64,000 nt of DNA from the NCBI GenBank assembly GCA_017452785.1, contig JAFTLT010000009.1, positions 164,699 through 228,698 of the forward strand, written 5' to 3'. The notes under the pieces were generated by a model that saw only the letters and a program-made list of their open reading frames with translations, did not search any database and was not told the DNA's origin. Position 1 is the stretch's first letter. Every line of letters starts with the position of its first letter. Positions 15,344-28,213 of this stretch are shown here, piece after piece. The stretch is from Clostridia bacterium (lineage in GTDB: Bacteria; Bacillota; Clostridia; Oscillospirales; Acutalibacteraceae). A program made the translations under genes and the position numbers.

Positions 15344-18300
15344 TTAGAAGAGGTTTTTGAAGAAGTCGGCAATCTTTCTGAACCATTCAGCGATTTTCTT
15401 GAAGAATGCGATAAATCCGTTAGGTGCAAGACCTTCTTCAGTATCCAAAACATCTTCAAATGTGTCAGAACCAAGGAGTTCATCAAGAAGCTCCCAAGCT
15501 GTGGGGCTCTTTGTCTTGAGCTTATCCATAGCCTTCTGCCATTCAGAGTTGAGGTCCTTGACGCCGTCAGCGGTTTCGCCAACACCGATGTCAGTGCCGT
15601 AGAAGAGGTAGTAAACTGTTGCCAATGCCTTATCCATGCCGAGATAAGTTTCAGTTGTGCATTCAGCTATGACATGAAGCACGCCTCTTACATATTTTTC
15701 AGCTTCTTCATTCATGCCGAGATAATCCTTGAGAAGACCGATAAACGTCTCTCTGTTATCCTCGGTCATAAGGAAGGTTATGAGCAGTCTCATTATGATA
15801 GTTACCATTTCAGCCTTTGCTGTTTCTGACTGATAAACCATCTTATAAGCTGTTTTTCCGTTTGCTGACTCATAGGAAACAAGTTTACCTACTGTAAGCT
15901 CAGCAATAGTGTTAAGGTCTATGCCTGTGAATTCATAGCCTGTGCTTTCCTTGATTGCTTCAATAGCATATTCAAAGAGGCTCTCGAAGGTTACTTCGTC
16001 AAGTCTTACACCAATGAGCTCATAAAGGTCAACTTCAACAAGAGGCTCAAGAGCACCAAGAAGAGTGTAAACTGCATTCAGTGCGTTCTTAAAGCAGGTG
16101 TCAAGTCCGTTTGAATTAATGAAATAGATGATTGCGGGAAGCATTTCAAGAATTTCATCAGCAGGCTGAGCCATAATTGCATCGAGTCTGTCAAACAGCG
16201 GATTAAGAATTGCAGTAAGAAGTGCATTTTCATCAGCGTCTGCAGCGGCATAGTAAGCATCGGGAGTGAGAATATTTTCACAGCCGAGAACCTCAAGCAG
16301 GGGAATGATACCGTATGCATAGCCCTCTGCGCCAAGCAGTGTGATAAGGTCATTCTTTTCTTCGTCAGTAAAGAATGAGAAGTCTTCATTGCAAAGTGCC
16401 CATTTAAGCACGGGGTAGATAGGAGTAATTATCTGACAAATTGTCTGAGTGAAGAGTGTACGGTCATCTTCAAACTGCGGGATAGACATTGTGCTCCATG
16501 CATCAAGATCAACGCCGATTGAAGTCTTGATAAGAGCTTTAATATGCTGAGCACCGTCAAGAGCATTGATTTCATTTGTGAGTGAAAGCATTGCATCGAG
16601 AATAGCCTGAGCATTTTTGCTGTTATAAAGTGAGCCGTTGATTGCAGTGTTCAGGAGCTCTTTGAGGCTATCAACAGTTATGCCGTCAATTTCAATGCCG
16701 AGAAGATAGATGATGTTATCGATGAATTCATCAATGTTATCAGCAATATACTGTGCCATTTCTTCTGTATAAAGAGGACCGTACTGGTGGTCTGCATAAA
16801 GCTCTGAGCTTTCCATAGCTGAGAAAGTGAAGTCTGTATCAGCCTTATCCTTATACATATAAGAGATTTCCTGCATATCAGCTTTTCTCAGATTGAGAAT
16901 ATTGAGAATTGCTGTGTAAACATCTTCGCCAAAGAGAGATTTGATGTTTTCTTCGTTGTCACCGAGCTCGATAACCTGAATGAATACTGTGATAATCAGT
17001 GTGAGCATATCTTTTCTGTCAAGGTCACTGTTATAGCTCATCTTGTAAGCATATTCACCGCTGACTGACTGATATGTCTTTATTGTACCGACGCAAAGAC
17101 CGCCGAACAGATCCTTAACGGGTGTGAGGTCAAGGTCAGTTGCTTCTTCAATAAGACCAACAAGTGCAACGAATGAAAGGTCGTTAAGATCAATGCCGAT
17201 AAGGTCATTAATGTTAATTTCAGCACCAAGACCGCTGAGTGACTCAATAAGAGCATATGCTGCACTGAGTGTGTTGTAAAGTGAAGCTGTAAGACCGTCT
17301 GCATTCAGGAAATAAATTACATTGGGAAGCACCTCAAGAATCTTGTTTGCCGGGTCTGAGAGTATATCATCAAGACGGGCAAATGCGGAATTGAGAATAA
17401 GCTCGGTAGCATTTACTTCTGTGCCGTCGGGAAGGTTTTCACAGCCGAGAGCTTCAAGCATGAGAGCTATGCCGTTCTTATAGCCTTCTGCACCTTTTAT
17501 TGTGATGATGTCGTTGTAAACATATTCGCCGTTTTCGTCAACATCTGTGCCGGTGAAGAATGCGTAATCTTCGCCGAAGAGAAGCCAATTAACAATGCCG
17601 TCAACATAGCCGAGAATTTTAACAAGTTCAGCTGTGAATTCATCAGCTGAGTCAACACCTTCTGGAGCAACATAAGCATCAAGTGCTGCAAAGTCAACGC
17701 CGAGGATTGTGTCTGCTGCATTGAGAAGGGTCTTATCAATATCTTTAAGAAGATCTGAAATACCGTCAGCAATTGCCTGTGCGTTTTCAGTTGTGTAAAT
17801 GTTTACACTGTCAGAGAGCATATCAGCAAGATTTGTATATTTCTCCTCGCTGATAAGTGTAACGATCTGTGAAACTATATCGTCAAGGTTGTCATTAAGA
17901 TATGCTGCACTGCTTTCTGTCCAGTTGTTGGGATAAGTAACAGCATAAATTGTGGGCTCAATATTAACGCCTGTGTCAAAGTCGTAATCAGTGAAGTCAT
18001 GCTCCTCACCGAAGTAGTACATCCAGTCAACTGTCTTTGTTTCAGGGTCAGTGCCGTTGAATACTGCGAGAAGTGAAGCTGTGAAGTTCTCTGCGCCGAT
18101 GAGTGCGTCAAATGCTTCTGCGTTTCCTTCTGCTTCGAGCATTTCGAGCATATAGCTGATAATAACAGTGATCATATCAGCTCTGTCAAATGTTCCTTCA
18201 GTGTAAGCACCCTTCTTACCCGTGCCGACAAATGCGCTTGCTGATGTATATTTGGTACCAATGATTGTGCATACATCATAAATAAGAGTCTTGAGTGCAC

Positions 18301-21300
18301 TTAGGTTGAGTCCTGTTGCATTTTCAATAAGGCCGACGATTGTATCAACGCCAATGTTTTCAATATCGATTTCTACAGCTTCTTCGCCTTCTTCTGTTTC
18401 AGCGGCAGGAATAAGTGTCAAAAGGTCGATATTATAGATAGGACGAAGTGTATCGAATATTACATAGATAGGATGAAGAAGATTTCTGATTGTTGTTGAA
18501 ATTCCGTCACTTGCGATGTAATAAAGTGCGCCGGGAAGAATGTCAAGGATTTCATTTATAGGATCTGCAGCAAGCTTGTCAAGTCTGTCAATAAGTGAAT
18601 AAATAACAGCCTTGAGTGTATCTTCAGCAGCTAAGCTGTCAAAAGTTTCCTTTGACATAACATCACAGCCAAGTGCCTCAAGCAGAGGTACAATAGCGTT
18701 ATCATAGCCTTCGTTGCCATAGAATGTTACGAGATCATTACCATTAACATCGTTAAAGAGTGTGAGACTTTCATCTGAAAGCAGGAAGCCGTAAAGAGGA
18801 GCAAGAGGGGAGAGTACATCAAGGAGAGCATCGATAAATGCATCTGTGTCACCATCTTCAAAGCCCCAGTTTGTGTCGTCAGATATTTCAGCGTACTTTT
18901 GGAATTCGCTGAGGTCAACACCGAGCTCATTTTTAACTATGTCGATAATCTTGCTTTCAAGCTCTAATGAGCCGAGAGCCTTTGCAATTGCAGTTACATT
19001 TGCATTAGTGTAAATGCCGCTGATTGCCTTTGTTATTTCATCTGAAAGGTCAATTTCTGAGCCTGCAACTGTCATAATTGAGTTGATTATATCTGTGAGA
19101 TTTTCGTCAACATAATCAGCTGTATCCTTTGTCCAGTTGTTTGTATGGCTAAGGTAAACAAGTGCTGCGGGGGTGATACCTTCAACTGTGCCGCCGACGC
19201 TACCGTCATACCATGAGTAATCCTCAAGTGCATATTCTGTCTGATTGAGAAGCTCAATTATTGCAGCAATTGCAAGGTCGGGATTTGTGTAGATGTTTGT
19301 GATAATATCCTTAAGCTCAGGTGTAAGCTCAGTTTCTGTGCCGTCTTCAGCCGGAACAAACATTGACATGAGAGTCTTTACAAATTCTTCATCACCAAGG
19401 CATGAAACAAGGTAGTTAAGGAAAGCCATAAAGACATCTGCCTTGTCTGCCTCGAAGTTAATGCGCTTACCGTCTGTACGCTTTGTTGTTGCGTTTTTGT
19501 TGAGCTTTGCGTATGTTATAAACTCACCTGAGTTGAGAATGGGCATATCGTTTACATCAAGACCGGGCATAAATGATGAAAGAAGCATGCCGATAATTGA
19601 ACTGAAGGATGAAATATCAAAGTCGAGTTCAAGTGTGTCTTTTGTGAGGAATGTGTTGAATTCAATGGGATATGTATCCTGAATAACATTGATGCCGAGG
19701 TAAGTATCTTCAACAAGATAGTTAAGGTCAATGTTGAGCTTATCAATTAAATCCCAGAGCTTATCAAAGGGAATTGCATAAGCGAGATTCGGAAGAATGG
19801 ATGCTACTGTGTCAACGGGAGCATTAGCAAGCTTGTTTTCAACGAAATTAATAATCGGATTGAAAATTGCATCAACGAACTGTCTTGAAGTTGTGTAGCC
19901 CTTAACAGTATTGTAATTCTTGATATCGCTTGCGTTGCAGCCGATAGCCTCAAGGATGGGTACAACAACATTTGAGTAACCGGGACATCCGTTTGCTGTT
20001 ATGGTAAGGTCACCTTTGAGTGTAATTGGAAATTCGCCAAGGAAACCTAAATCAACGGTATAAGTTGCACCGCCTGCTTCTTCATAGAAAAGTTCAAGAC
20101 TGTCATTGTCAGCCAAGAGTGCCTGAACCAAAGGAAGAATAGCGTCAAACGATTCAGCCATTGCACCAAGGAACTTACTCTTTTTAGCTGTCAGATAATC
20201 TGTGGTTGAAGCGTAGTTTTCAGGTACGATTGAATCTATACCCCAGTCAAGAGTGAGATTGCCGTCTTCGTCTTTAAGTGCATCCCAAGTAGATGCCTTT
20301 GAGAGCTGTGTTTTTGCTGTGCCGTAGCCCGATGCAATATAATCATCAACCTGATTGGGATAGATACCCAGGCCTAATCCTTTTACGATGTCTCTGAGAG
20401 GATCATAGCTGATGTCAAGAGGTACAGTAACATCAACACCAACAAGGGTTGTTTCAAAATCATAATGAGGAGGAAGTGTGCTGTAAACATCCTCAAGGGC
20501 TCCTACGATTGCAGGATAAACAATGCCCATAAGCATATTAACAAAATCATTTGTATAGAAGTTTTCAGCCATAACTTCCTTGATGAAGTCGCTGAGGAGA
20601 ATATTTCTGTCAGGATTCTGATCAATGTCAACAAGCTCGGTGAAATCATTGCTTGTAAGGAAATCGTCAAGCTTTTCAATTGTCTTGAGTACGATTTCTT
20701 CTGTTACGTCATAGTTTTCGCCTGCAACTCTTGCCTTGTCTTCATCAGTGGGATAGCGTGTAACAAACACACCGTTTTCATCGTGAAGGTGCTTCTGCTC
20801 ATGGTCTGCAAGTCCGTCTGATGCAATAAACTGATTATATTTAACAAGAATTGTTGAAAGCTTGTTATAGTTTGAACGAAGCTCACTTGAAATAATGGAG
20901 GGGTTATTCTTGTTTATGTAGTCCCAGATGTTTGTTTCAACTCTGCCGATTGCTTCTTTAACTGCAACAAAGTTTTCAAAGTTTACTTCGCCGAAAGCAT
21001 CGTAGTAGCCAACTGCTGTATCAACCTCAGCAGTGAGTCTTGCAAGGATAACATCATAGAGTCTTGCAATATAATCATCTATAATATAGCCGAGTGCGTT
21101 TTCACCTTCGCCGAAGATGCTTTCCATTGTGTCAGCGCCGATAAGACCTGTGTACTTTGTATACATCGCATCAAAAGCATCGTCTTTCTTTTCTGCGTTG
21201 GGAAGGTTAGGTGTTGTTTCAGCTACACCCTCACCAATGAGTGTTTCTGTGTCGTACTGGGTAAGGTCATCATAAACAAGAGGAATGAACCACTCATAAT

Positions 21301-22804
21301 ATGAGCCGTATTCAGCTTTAGCACCTCTCAGGTCGATTTCGTACTGAACTTCACTCTTGAAAACAGTGAGATAGGTTGTACCGTCTGTGAAAACTTCAGC
21401 AATATTTTCCTGCTTGAAGTTTTTAAGTGCAGCAATGTAACCTGCGAGTTTACCGTTAAGAGCGGAGAGGTTAGCGTTATCGTTTATGTAGTTGCCGTCT
21501 GCATCGGTGTCAATAAGTGCAATTGCTGCAGCATCGGGATACTGGGCACGCAGTGCATCAACAGCAGCTTTTATCTCTCTGAGTTTATAAAGCTCAATGT
21601 CTTTAGCAAGCTGAACCATAAATGCCTGTGAGTTGGTAAGTGAGAAATTATCATAGCCTGCAAAGTTATTGCCTACATATTCAAGAACCTCTGCTTCATA
21701 GGAATTAAGGTTATTAAGATGAGGTGCGCAGGTTGTGTAGATATTTTCCATTTCTTCAAGGTTATTTGTATCGTAACCTGCCTTCATTGCGTTGTTAAGC
21801 GCATCGATAGCGGGCAGTGCGTTGATAACCTTCTGAGCGAAAAGACAGTTAGCCATAAATGTGTCAACAGCATCCATATCAAAGAAATGATTCTTTACAT
21901 TTTGACTGTAGCTGTTGAGTTTTGCATAAGCAGTATTGTTAGCTGTGATAAGAGCACTGATTTCTGTTGCTGTCATTTTACTCAGTTGCTCAATTGTTTT
22001 GTTAACATTGCCGCTTTTAATAAAGTGGTCATTGAAAGCGTGGAGATTTTTGTAGGCAGCTGTATCTTTCGAGTTAACCGTCCTTGAAATACCGGTCAGA
22101 TAATGCCATGAGCAGGTCAGCCAATCCCATCTTCTTTGAGGGTTCCAAAATGAACCGCTATCAGTGCTTTTTTTCTCATAACCATTTTCATAGGAATGGG
22201 TATAAGTGTATGTAACTTTGAGCAATATTTCTGATGGCACCTCTGAAAGATTTAATCTTAATAAGATGTTTTCGAGGTTGGCACTTACTGATTTGGTTAC
22301 AGTTTTTCCTGATGTAACCTTATATGACAACTTTCCGGTATCAAAGTCCCATACAGATACACGATGACCACTGTAATAACCGGTCTTCAAGCTTGAAGAT
22401 GTCTTATACTGTGAGTCATCAACAACACCACTTGTCGGCAATAAAGCGTCAATAAGTGTGTTATAGGATGAACCGACGGCACTCTTCGCACTGCTGTTCA
22501 AATCACGAACCGAGTTGTTGGAGTAAGTAGTAACCGAATAGTTGTGATAATCGTTACTTGTGTCAGTAGCAGTGTTCTTACTCCATCTTGTGCTAATCCA
22601 ATCATACAATGCATCAGCAGCATTTAATAATGTTCCGTCACCGCTTGTTAGATTAGTTGTGTTTGTGATAGCTTGAAAAGCTGATTTCAGTTGTGTGTTG
22701 TTTGTTGCTGCATGTGCTGTTATGGGCGCAAAGCACACGTTAACACAACTGACAAGTATGAGCATAGTTAAAATTACGCTCAAGGTTTTCTTGCAAAGTT
22801 TCAT
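15344..22804 (-). CDS. Giant secreted repeat protein (2486 aa) of unknown function
   Basis: The ATG at 22804 has AAGGAGG just upstream. Residues 1-33 are a signal peptide ending A-H-A. The mature protein is acidic and mostly helical, and contains three full and one partial long internal repeats, marked by LLEALGC-type words near residues 951, 1377, 1786 and 2171 and by ILPGALYYIASDG-type words after each. The first 900 residues are different, with several helical segments. The protein ends in an amphipathic tail, FFKKIAEWFRKIADFFKNLF, like the end of the sialidase at 32427-33986. There is no LPxTG, S-layer or dockerin module. I do not recognise a family; an extracellular structural or surface role is the most that can be said. 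Confidence 0.85.
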   Translation of the reverse strand: MKLCKKTLSVILTMLILVSCVNVCFAPITAHAATNNTQLKSAFQAITNTTNLTSGDGTLLNAADALYDWISTRWSKNTATDTSNDYHNYSVTTYSNNSVRDLNSSAKSAVGSSYNTLIDALLPTSGVVDDSQYKTSSSLKTGYYSGHRVSVWDFDTGKLSYKVTSGKTVTKSVSANLENILLRLNLSEVPSEILLKVTYTYTHSYENGYEKKSTDSGSFWNPQRRWDWLTCSWHYLTGISRTVNSKDTAAYKNLHAFNDHFIKSGNVNKTIEQLSKMTATEISALITANNTAYAKLNSYSQNVKNHFFDMDAVDTFMANCLFAQKVINALPAIDALNNAMKAGYDTNNLEEMENIYTTCAPHLNNLNSYEAEVLEYVGNNFAGYDNFSLTNSQAFMVQLAKDIELYKLREIKAAVDALRAQYPDAAAIALIDTDADGNYINDNANLSALNGKLAGYIAALKNFKQENIAEVFTDGTTYLTVFKSEVQYEIDLRGAKAEYGSYYEWFIPLVYDDLTQYDTETLIGEGVAETTPNLPNAEKKDDAFDAMYTKYTGLIGADTMESIFGEGENALGYIIDDYIARLYDVILARLTAEVDTAVGYYDAFGEVNFENFVAVKEAIGRVETNIWDYINKNNPSIISSELRSNYNKLSTILVKYNQFIASDGLADHEQKHLHDENGVFVTRYPTDEDKARVAGENYDVTEEIVLKTIEKLDDFLTSNDFTELVDIDQNPDRNILLSDFIKEVMAENFYTNDFVNMLMGIVYPAIVGALEDVYSTLPPHYDFETTLVGVDVTVPLDISYDPLRDIVKGLGLGIYPNQVDDYIASGYGTAKTQLSKASTWDALKDEDGNLTLDWGIDSIVPENYASTTDYLTAKKSKFLGAMAESFDAILPLVQALLADNDSLELFYEEAGGATYTVDLGFLGEFPITLKGDLTITANGCPGYSNVVVPILEAIGCNASDIKNYNTVKGYTTSRQFVDAIFNPIINFVENKLANAPVDTVASILPNLAYAIPFDKLWDLIDKLNIDLNYLVEDTYLGINVIQDTYPIEFNTFLTKDTLELDFDISSFSSIIGMLLSSFMPGLDVNDMPILNSGEFITYAKLNKNATTKRTDGKRINFEADKADVFMAFLNYLVSCLGDEEFVKTLMSMFVPAEDGTETELTPELKDIITNIYTNPDLAIAAIIELLNQTEYALEDYSWYDGSVGGTVEGITPAALVYLSHTNNWTKDTADYVDENLTDIINSIMTVAGSEIDLSDEITKAISGIYTNANVTAIAKALGSLELESKIIDIVKNELGVDLSEFQKYAEISDDTNWGFEDGDTDAFIDALLDVLSPLAPLYGFLLSDESLTLFNDVNGNDLVTFYGNEGYDNAIVPLLEALGCDVMSKETFDSLAAEDTLKAVIYSLIDRLDKLAADPINEILDILPGALYYIASDGISTTIRNLLHPIYVIFDTLRPIYNIDLLTLIPAAETEEGEEAVEIDIENIGVDTIVGLIENATGLNLSALKTLIYDVCTIIGTKYTSASAFVGTGKKGAYTEGTFDRADMITVIISYMLEMLEAEGNAEAFDALIGAENFTASLLAVFNGTDPETKTVDWMYYFGEEHDFTDYDFDTGVNIEPTIYAVTYPNNWTESSAAYLNDNLDDIVSQIVTLISEEKYTNLADMLSDSVNIYTTENAQAIADGISDLLKDIDKTLLNAADTILGVDFAALDAYVAPEGVDSADEFTAELVKILGYVDGIVNWLLFGEDYAFFTGTDVDENGEYVYNDIITIKGAEGYKNGIALMLEALGCENLPDGTEVNATELILNSAFARLDDILSDPANKILEVLPNVIYFLNADGLTASLYNTLSAAYALIESLSGLGAEININDLIGIDLNDLSFVALVGLIEEATDLDLTPVKDLFGGLCVGTIKTYQSVSGEYAYKMSYNSDLDRKDMLTLIITVFIQVIELGDNEENIKSLFGEDVYTAILNILNLRKADMQEISYMYKDKADTDFTFSAMESSELYADHQYGPLYTEEMAQYIADNIDEFIDNIIYLLGIEIDGITVDSLKELLNTAINGSLYNSKNAQAILDAMLSLTNEINALDGAQHIKALIKTSIGVDLDAWSTMSIPQFEDDRTLFTQTICQIITPIYPVLKWALCNEDFSFFTDEEKNDLITLLGAEGYAYGIIPLLEVLGCENILTPDAYYAAADADENALLTAILNPLFDRLDAIMAQPADEILEMLPAIIYFINSNGLDTCFKNALNAVYTLLGALEPLVEVDLYELIGVRLDEVTFESLFEYAIEAIKESTGYEFTGIDLNTIAELTVGKLVSYESANGKTAYKMVYQSETAKAEMVTIIMRLLITFLMTEDNRETFIGLLKDYLGMNEEAEKYVRGVLHVIAECTTETYLGMDKALATVYYLFYGTDIGVGETADGVKDLNSEWQKAMDKLKTKSPTAWELLDELLGSDTFEDVLDTEEGLAPNGFIAFFKKIAEWFRKIADFFKNLF
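16000..20100 (-). repeat. Long internal repeats within the giant gene (unit about 385-425 codons)
   Basis: Within the coding region, the words LLEALGCD, LLEALGCE, LLEVLGCE and the diverged ILEAIGCN recur at spacings of about 426, 409 and 385 residues. Each is followed by a SDGIST/ADGLTA/SNGLDT segment and by a D-R-x-D/E-M-x-T-x-I-I helix. The copies are diverged in DNA, so the duplication is old. Confidence 0.8.
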
Positions 22805-23016
22805 AATAGAACCTCCTTAAATTTTGAAGTTATTTCGAGTAAACAAAAAGTCAATTGGCAATAAAGTAAAAACCAAATTTCCATAAACTCAAAATAAACT
22901 TTCAATTATATGTAGTATAACATATTAATAAAAAATTTACAAGTGTCATTTTTGACATAATCGCTTAAATTGTTAAAACGAGATGTTTTTCGTGTTGTTG
23001 AAAAGTAAACAAATTA

Positions 23017-23039
23017 AGAACACGCTCTGAACGTGTTCT
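23017..23039 (-). terminator. Terminator after sigG
   Basis: AGAACACG (23017-23024) pairs exactly with CGTGTTCT (23032-23039) with a 7-base loop. The tail on the minus strand is only moderately T-rich. The rest of 22805-23048 is A/T-rich with no gene. Confidence 0.7.
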
Positions 23040-23048
23040 ATAAATAGA

Positions 23049-23831
23049 TTATATAATTATTTTCTGATGACTTTTGATTTTTTCAAGTGCACCCTTTTCG
23101 AGTCTTGATACCTGTGCCTGTGAAATGCCTATTTCTTTTGCAACCTCTGTCTGAGTCAATCCGTTCATAAACCTGAGTGAAAGAATGGTCTTTTCTCTTT
23201 CTCCTAAATCGTTTATCGCTTTTTTCAGCAGAATTTCATCTATCCAGTTTACATCAGAGTTGCTGTCACCTATCTGATCCATAACATAAATTGTGTCGCC
23301 TGCATCAAAATAAACGGGTTCATAAAGTGAAACAGGCTCAACAATTGCTTCAAGAGCAATGACGACATTTTCTTTTTTCACGCCCATTTCTTTAGCTATT
23401 TCCTCAACTGAAGGCTCCTTTTGTGTTTCATTTATAATACGCTCCTTGATTTTCATTGCCTGATATGCTGTGTCACGAAGAGAACGGCTGACTCTGATAG
23501 GTGAATAGTCACGAAGATATCTTCTTACTTCTCCGATTATCATCGGCACTGCATAAGTGCTGAAGCGCAAACCAAGCTCGATGTCAAAGTTATCAATCGC
23601 TTTAATTAATCCGATGCAGCCAACCTGAAATAAATCATCAAGATTTTCTCCTCTTGAAGTGAATCTCTGAATGACACTCAGCACAAGTCTTAAATTTCCG
23701 TTTATCAGTTCCTCTCTTGCAGCCTTGTTGCCCTGCTTTGTTTTTTTCAAAAGCTCTGTTTTTTCTTTTTCGTTCAGTACCTTGAGTTTCGATGTATCTA
23801 TGCCGCATATTTCAACCTTATTAAAGTGCAA
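23049..23831 (-). CDS. sigG: RNA polymerase sporulation sigma factor SigG
   Basis: A 260-residue sigma factor of the SigF/SigG type that directs late forespore gene expression. Near its start it carries the SigG hallmark FNKVEICGIDTSKLKVL, followed by region 2 (NGNLRLVLSVIQRF, DDLFQVGCIGL, FSTYAVPMIIGEVRR) and region 4 ending in GISQAQVSRLEK. I place the start at TTG 23831, eight bases after GGAGG; a TTG two codons earlier is too close to the ribosome site. It shows that the organism is, or descends from, a spore former. It is divergent from the GH2 gene. Confidence 0.95.
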   Translation of the reverse strand: MHFNKVEICGIDTSKLKVLNEKEKTELLKKTKQGNKAAREELINGNLRLVLSVIQRFTSRGENLDDLFQVGCIGLIKAIDNFDIELGLRFSTYAVPMIIGEVRRYLRDYSPIRVSRSLRDTAYQAMKIKERIINETQKEPSVEEIAKEMGVKKENVVIALEAIVEPVSLYEPVYFDAGDTIYVMDQIGDSNSDVNWIDEILLKKAINDLGEREKTILSLRFMNGLTQTEVAKEIGISQAQVSRLEKGALEKIKSHQKIII

Positions 23832-23907
23832 AATCAATACCTCCGAAGGGAAATTTAACCCCTTTTTATCTCGGTATAATTATTGCCCTCATAAGAGTAA
23901 TTTAATA

Positions 23908-26980
<3,073 letters not shown>

Positions 26981-27006
26981 AAAATGTAAAAATTTAACAA
27001 GAATTG

Positions 27007-27057
27007 CCCTCAATATTCGTTATAATCAACAATTGATTTTTTCTTGAATATTGAGGG
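27007..27057. promoter_or_regulatory. Long inverted repeat overlapping the iol promoter
   Basis: CCCTCAATATTC (27007-27018) and GAATATTGAGGG (27046-27057) are exact reverse complements, with flanking ACAAG/CTTGT extending the match. The right arm covers the -35 element of the iol promoter. No T-run follows, so it is more likely an operator pair than a terminator. Confidence 0.6.
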
Positions 27058-27072
27058 TGCTTGTGTTATAAT
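27044..27072 (+). promoter_or_regulatory. Promoter of the iol operon
   Basis: TTGAAT (27044-27049), 17-base spacer, TATAAT (27067-27072). It is embedded in the right arm of the inverted repeat. Confidence 0.75.
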
Positions 27073-27134
27073 GACTATAATTGGGTGCAGAATATTTTAA
27101 GTGCCCGTAATTTAAAGCAACGGAGGCTCTCATA

Positions 27135-28148
27135 ATGAAGCAATTAAACATTGGTATCATCGGCGCAGGCCGCATTGGCAAGGTACATATGCAGTCAATC
27201 ACTTATAACGTGCCTACAGCAAAGGTTCTCGGCATCACAGACGTTTTTAAAGACGGTCTTCAGGAACTCGCTGATAAATACAGCATTGAAAAAGTATACG
27301 ATGATTATAAAGAAATGTTAGCAGATAAGGATATCGATGCTGTTCTTGTTTGTTCATCAACAGACACACACGCTGATATTTCAATAGAGGCAGCAAAAGC
27401 AGGCAAGCATGTTTTCTGTGAAAAGCCTGTTGATCTTACACCTGAAAAGGTTCAGGCAGTTATTGATGCAGTGGCAGAAGCAGGTGTTAAGCTTCAGGTT
27501 GGTTTTAACAGACGCTTTGACCACAACTTTGCACATGTTAGAAGCCTTATTAACGAAGGCAAGGTGGGTAACCTTGAGCTTATCAAGATTACTTCACGTG
27601 ACCCGGAACCCCCACCGGCAGAGTATGCAGCTGTTTCAGGCGGCATGTTCCTTGATATGACAATTCACGATTTTGATATGGCTCGTTTTCTTGCAGGCAG
27701 CGATGTAACAGAGGTTTATGCAAATGCAACATGTCTTGTTGACCCTGCAATCGGTGAAGCAGGTGACGTTGACACAGCCATTATCAACCTTAAATTTGAA
27801 AATGGTGCTCTCGGTGTGATTGACAACAGCCGCCGTGCTGCTTACGGTTATGACCAGAGAATCGAAGTTTTCGGCTCACTCGGTGCTGCTATGGCTTCAA
27901 ATGACACACCTACAAATGTCACTGTTATGAATTCAGACGGTGTTACAACCGATAAGCCGCTCTATTTCTTCCTTGAGAGATATATGCAGTCCTTCCGTGA
28001 CGAAATGGTTCAGTTTGTTGATGCTGTGCTGAATGATAAGCCCACACCCACAACAGGAAACGACGGTCTCAATTCAATTCTTGTTGCTCTTGCAGCTAAA
28101 AAGAGTGTTCAGGAAGGCAGACCTGTTAAAATTTCAGAAATTATGTAA
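27135..28148 (+). CDS. iolG: Inositol 2-dehydrogenase (Gfo/Idh/MocA family)
   Basis: A 337-residue NAD-dependent oxidoreductase, beginning with the Rossmann motif IGIIGAGRIGKVH (G10, G12, G15) and with the typical EKP motif in CEKPVDLTPE. The family oxidises myo-inositol to scyllo-inosose, the first step of inositol breakdown. The next two genes are iolD and iolE, which makes this member very likely IolG. It starts 12 bases after a GGAGG-type site and is the first gene of the operon. Confidence 0.9.
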   Translation: MKQLNIGIIGAGRIGKVHMQSITYNVPTAKVLGITDVFKDGLQELADKYSIEKVYDDYKEMLADKDIDAVLVCSSTDTHADISIEAAKAGKHVFCEKPVDLTPEKVQAVIDAVAEAGVKLQVGFNRRFDHNFAHVRSLINEGKVGNLELIKITSRDPEPPPAEYAAVSGGMFLDMTIHDFDMARFLAGSDVTEVYANATCLVDPAIGEAGDVDTAIINLKFENGALGVIDNSRRAAYGYDQRIEVFGSLGAAMASNDTPTNVTVMNSDGVTTDKPLYFFLERYMQSFRDEMVQFVDAVLNDKPTPTTGNDGLNSILVALAAKKSVQEGRPVKISEIM

Positions 28149-28213
28149 TATGACTTTGGGAGTATCTTCAGAGGATACTCCTTAAAGCGTTTATATTGAA
28201 AGGATTTGATTTA

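Noticed and set aside
16000-20100. CRISPR-like or tandem DNA repeats in the giant gene
   Set aside because: The repeats are at protein level with units over 1 kb and diverged DNA; no short regularly spaced repeats were found in the window.
27007-27057. Inverted repeat as a terminator of the GH2 gene
   Set aside because: No T-run follows either arm and the right arm overlaps a good promoter, so an operator is more likely.
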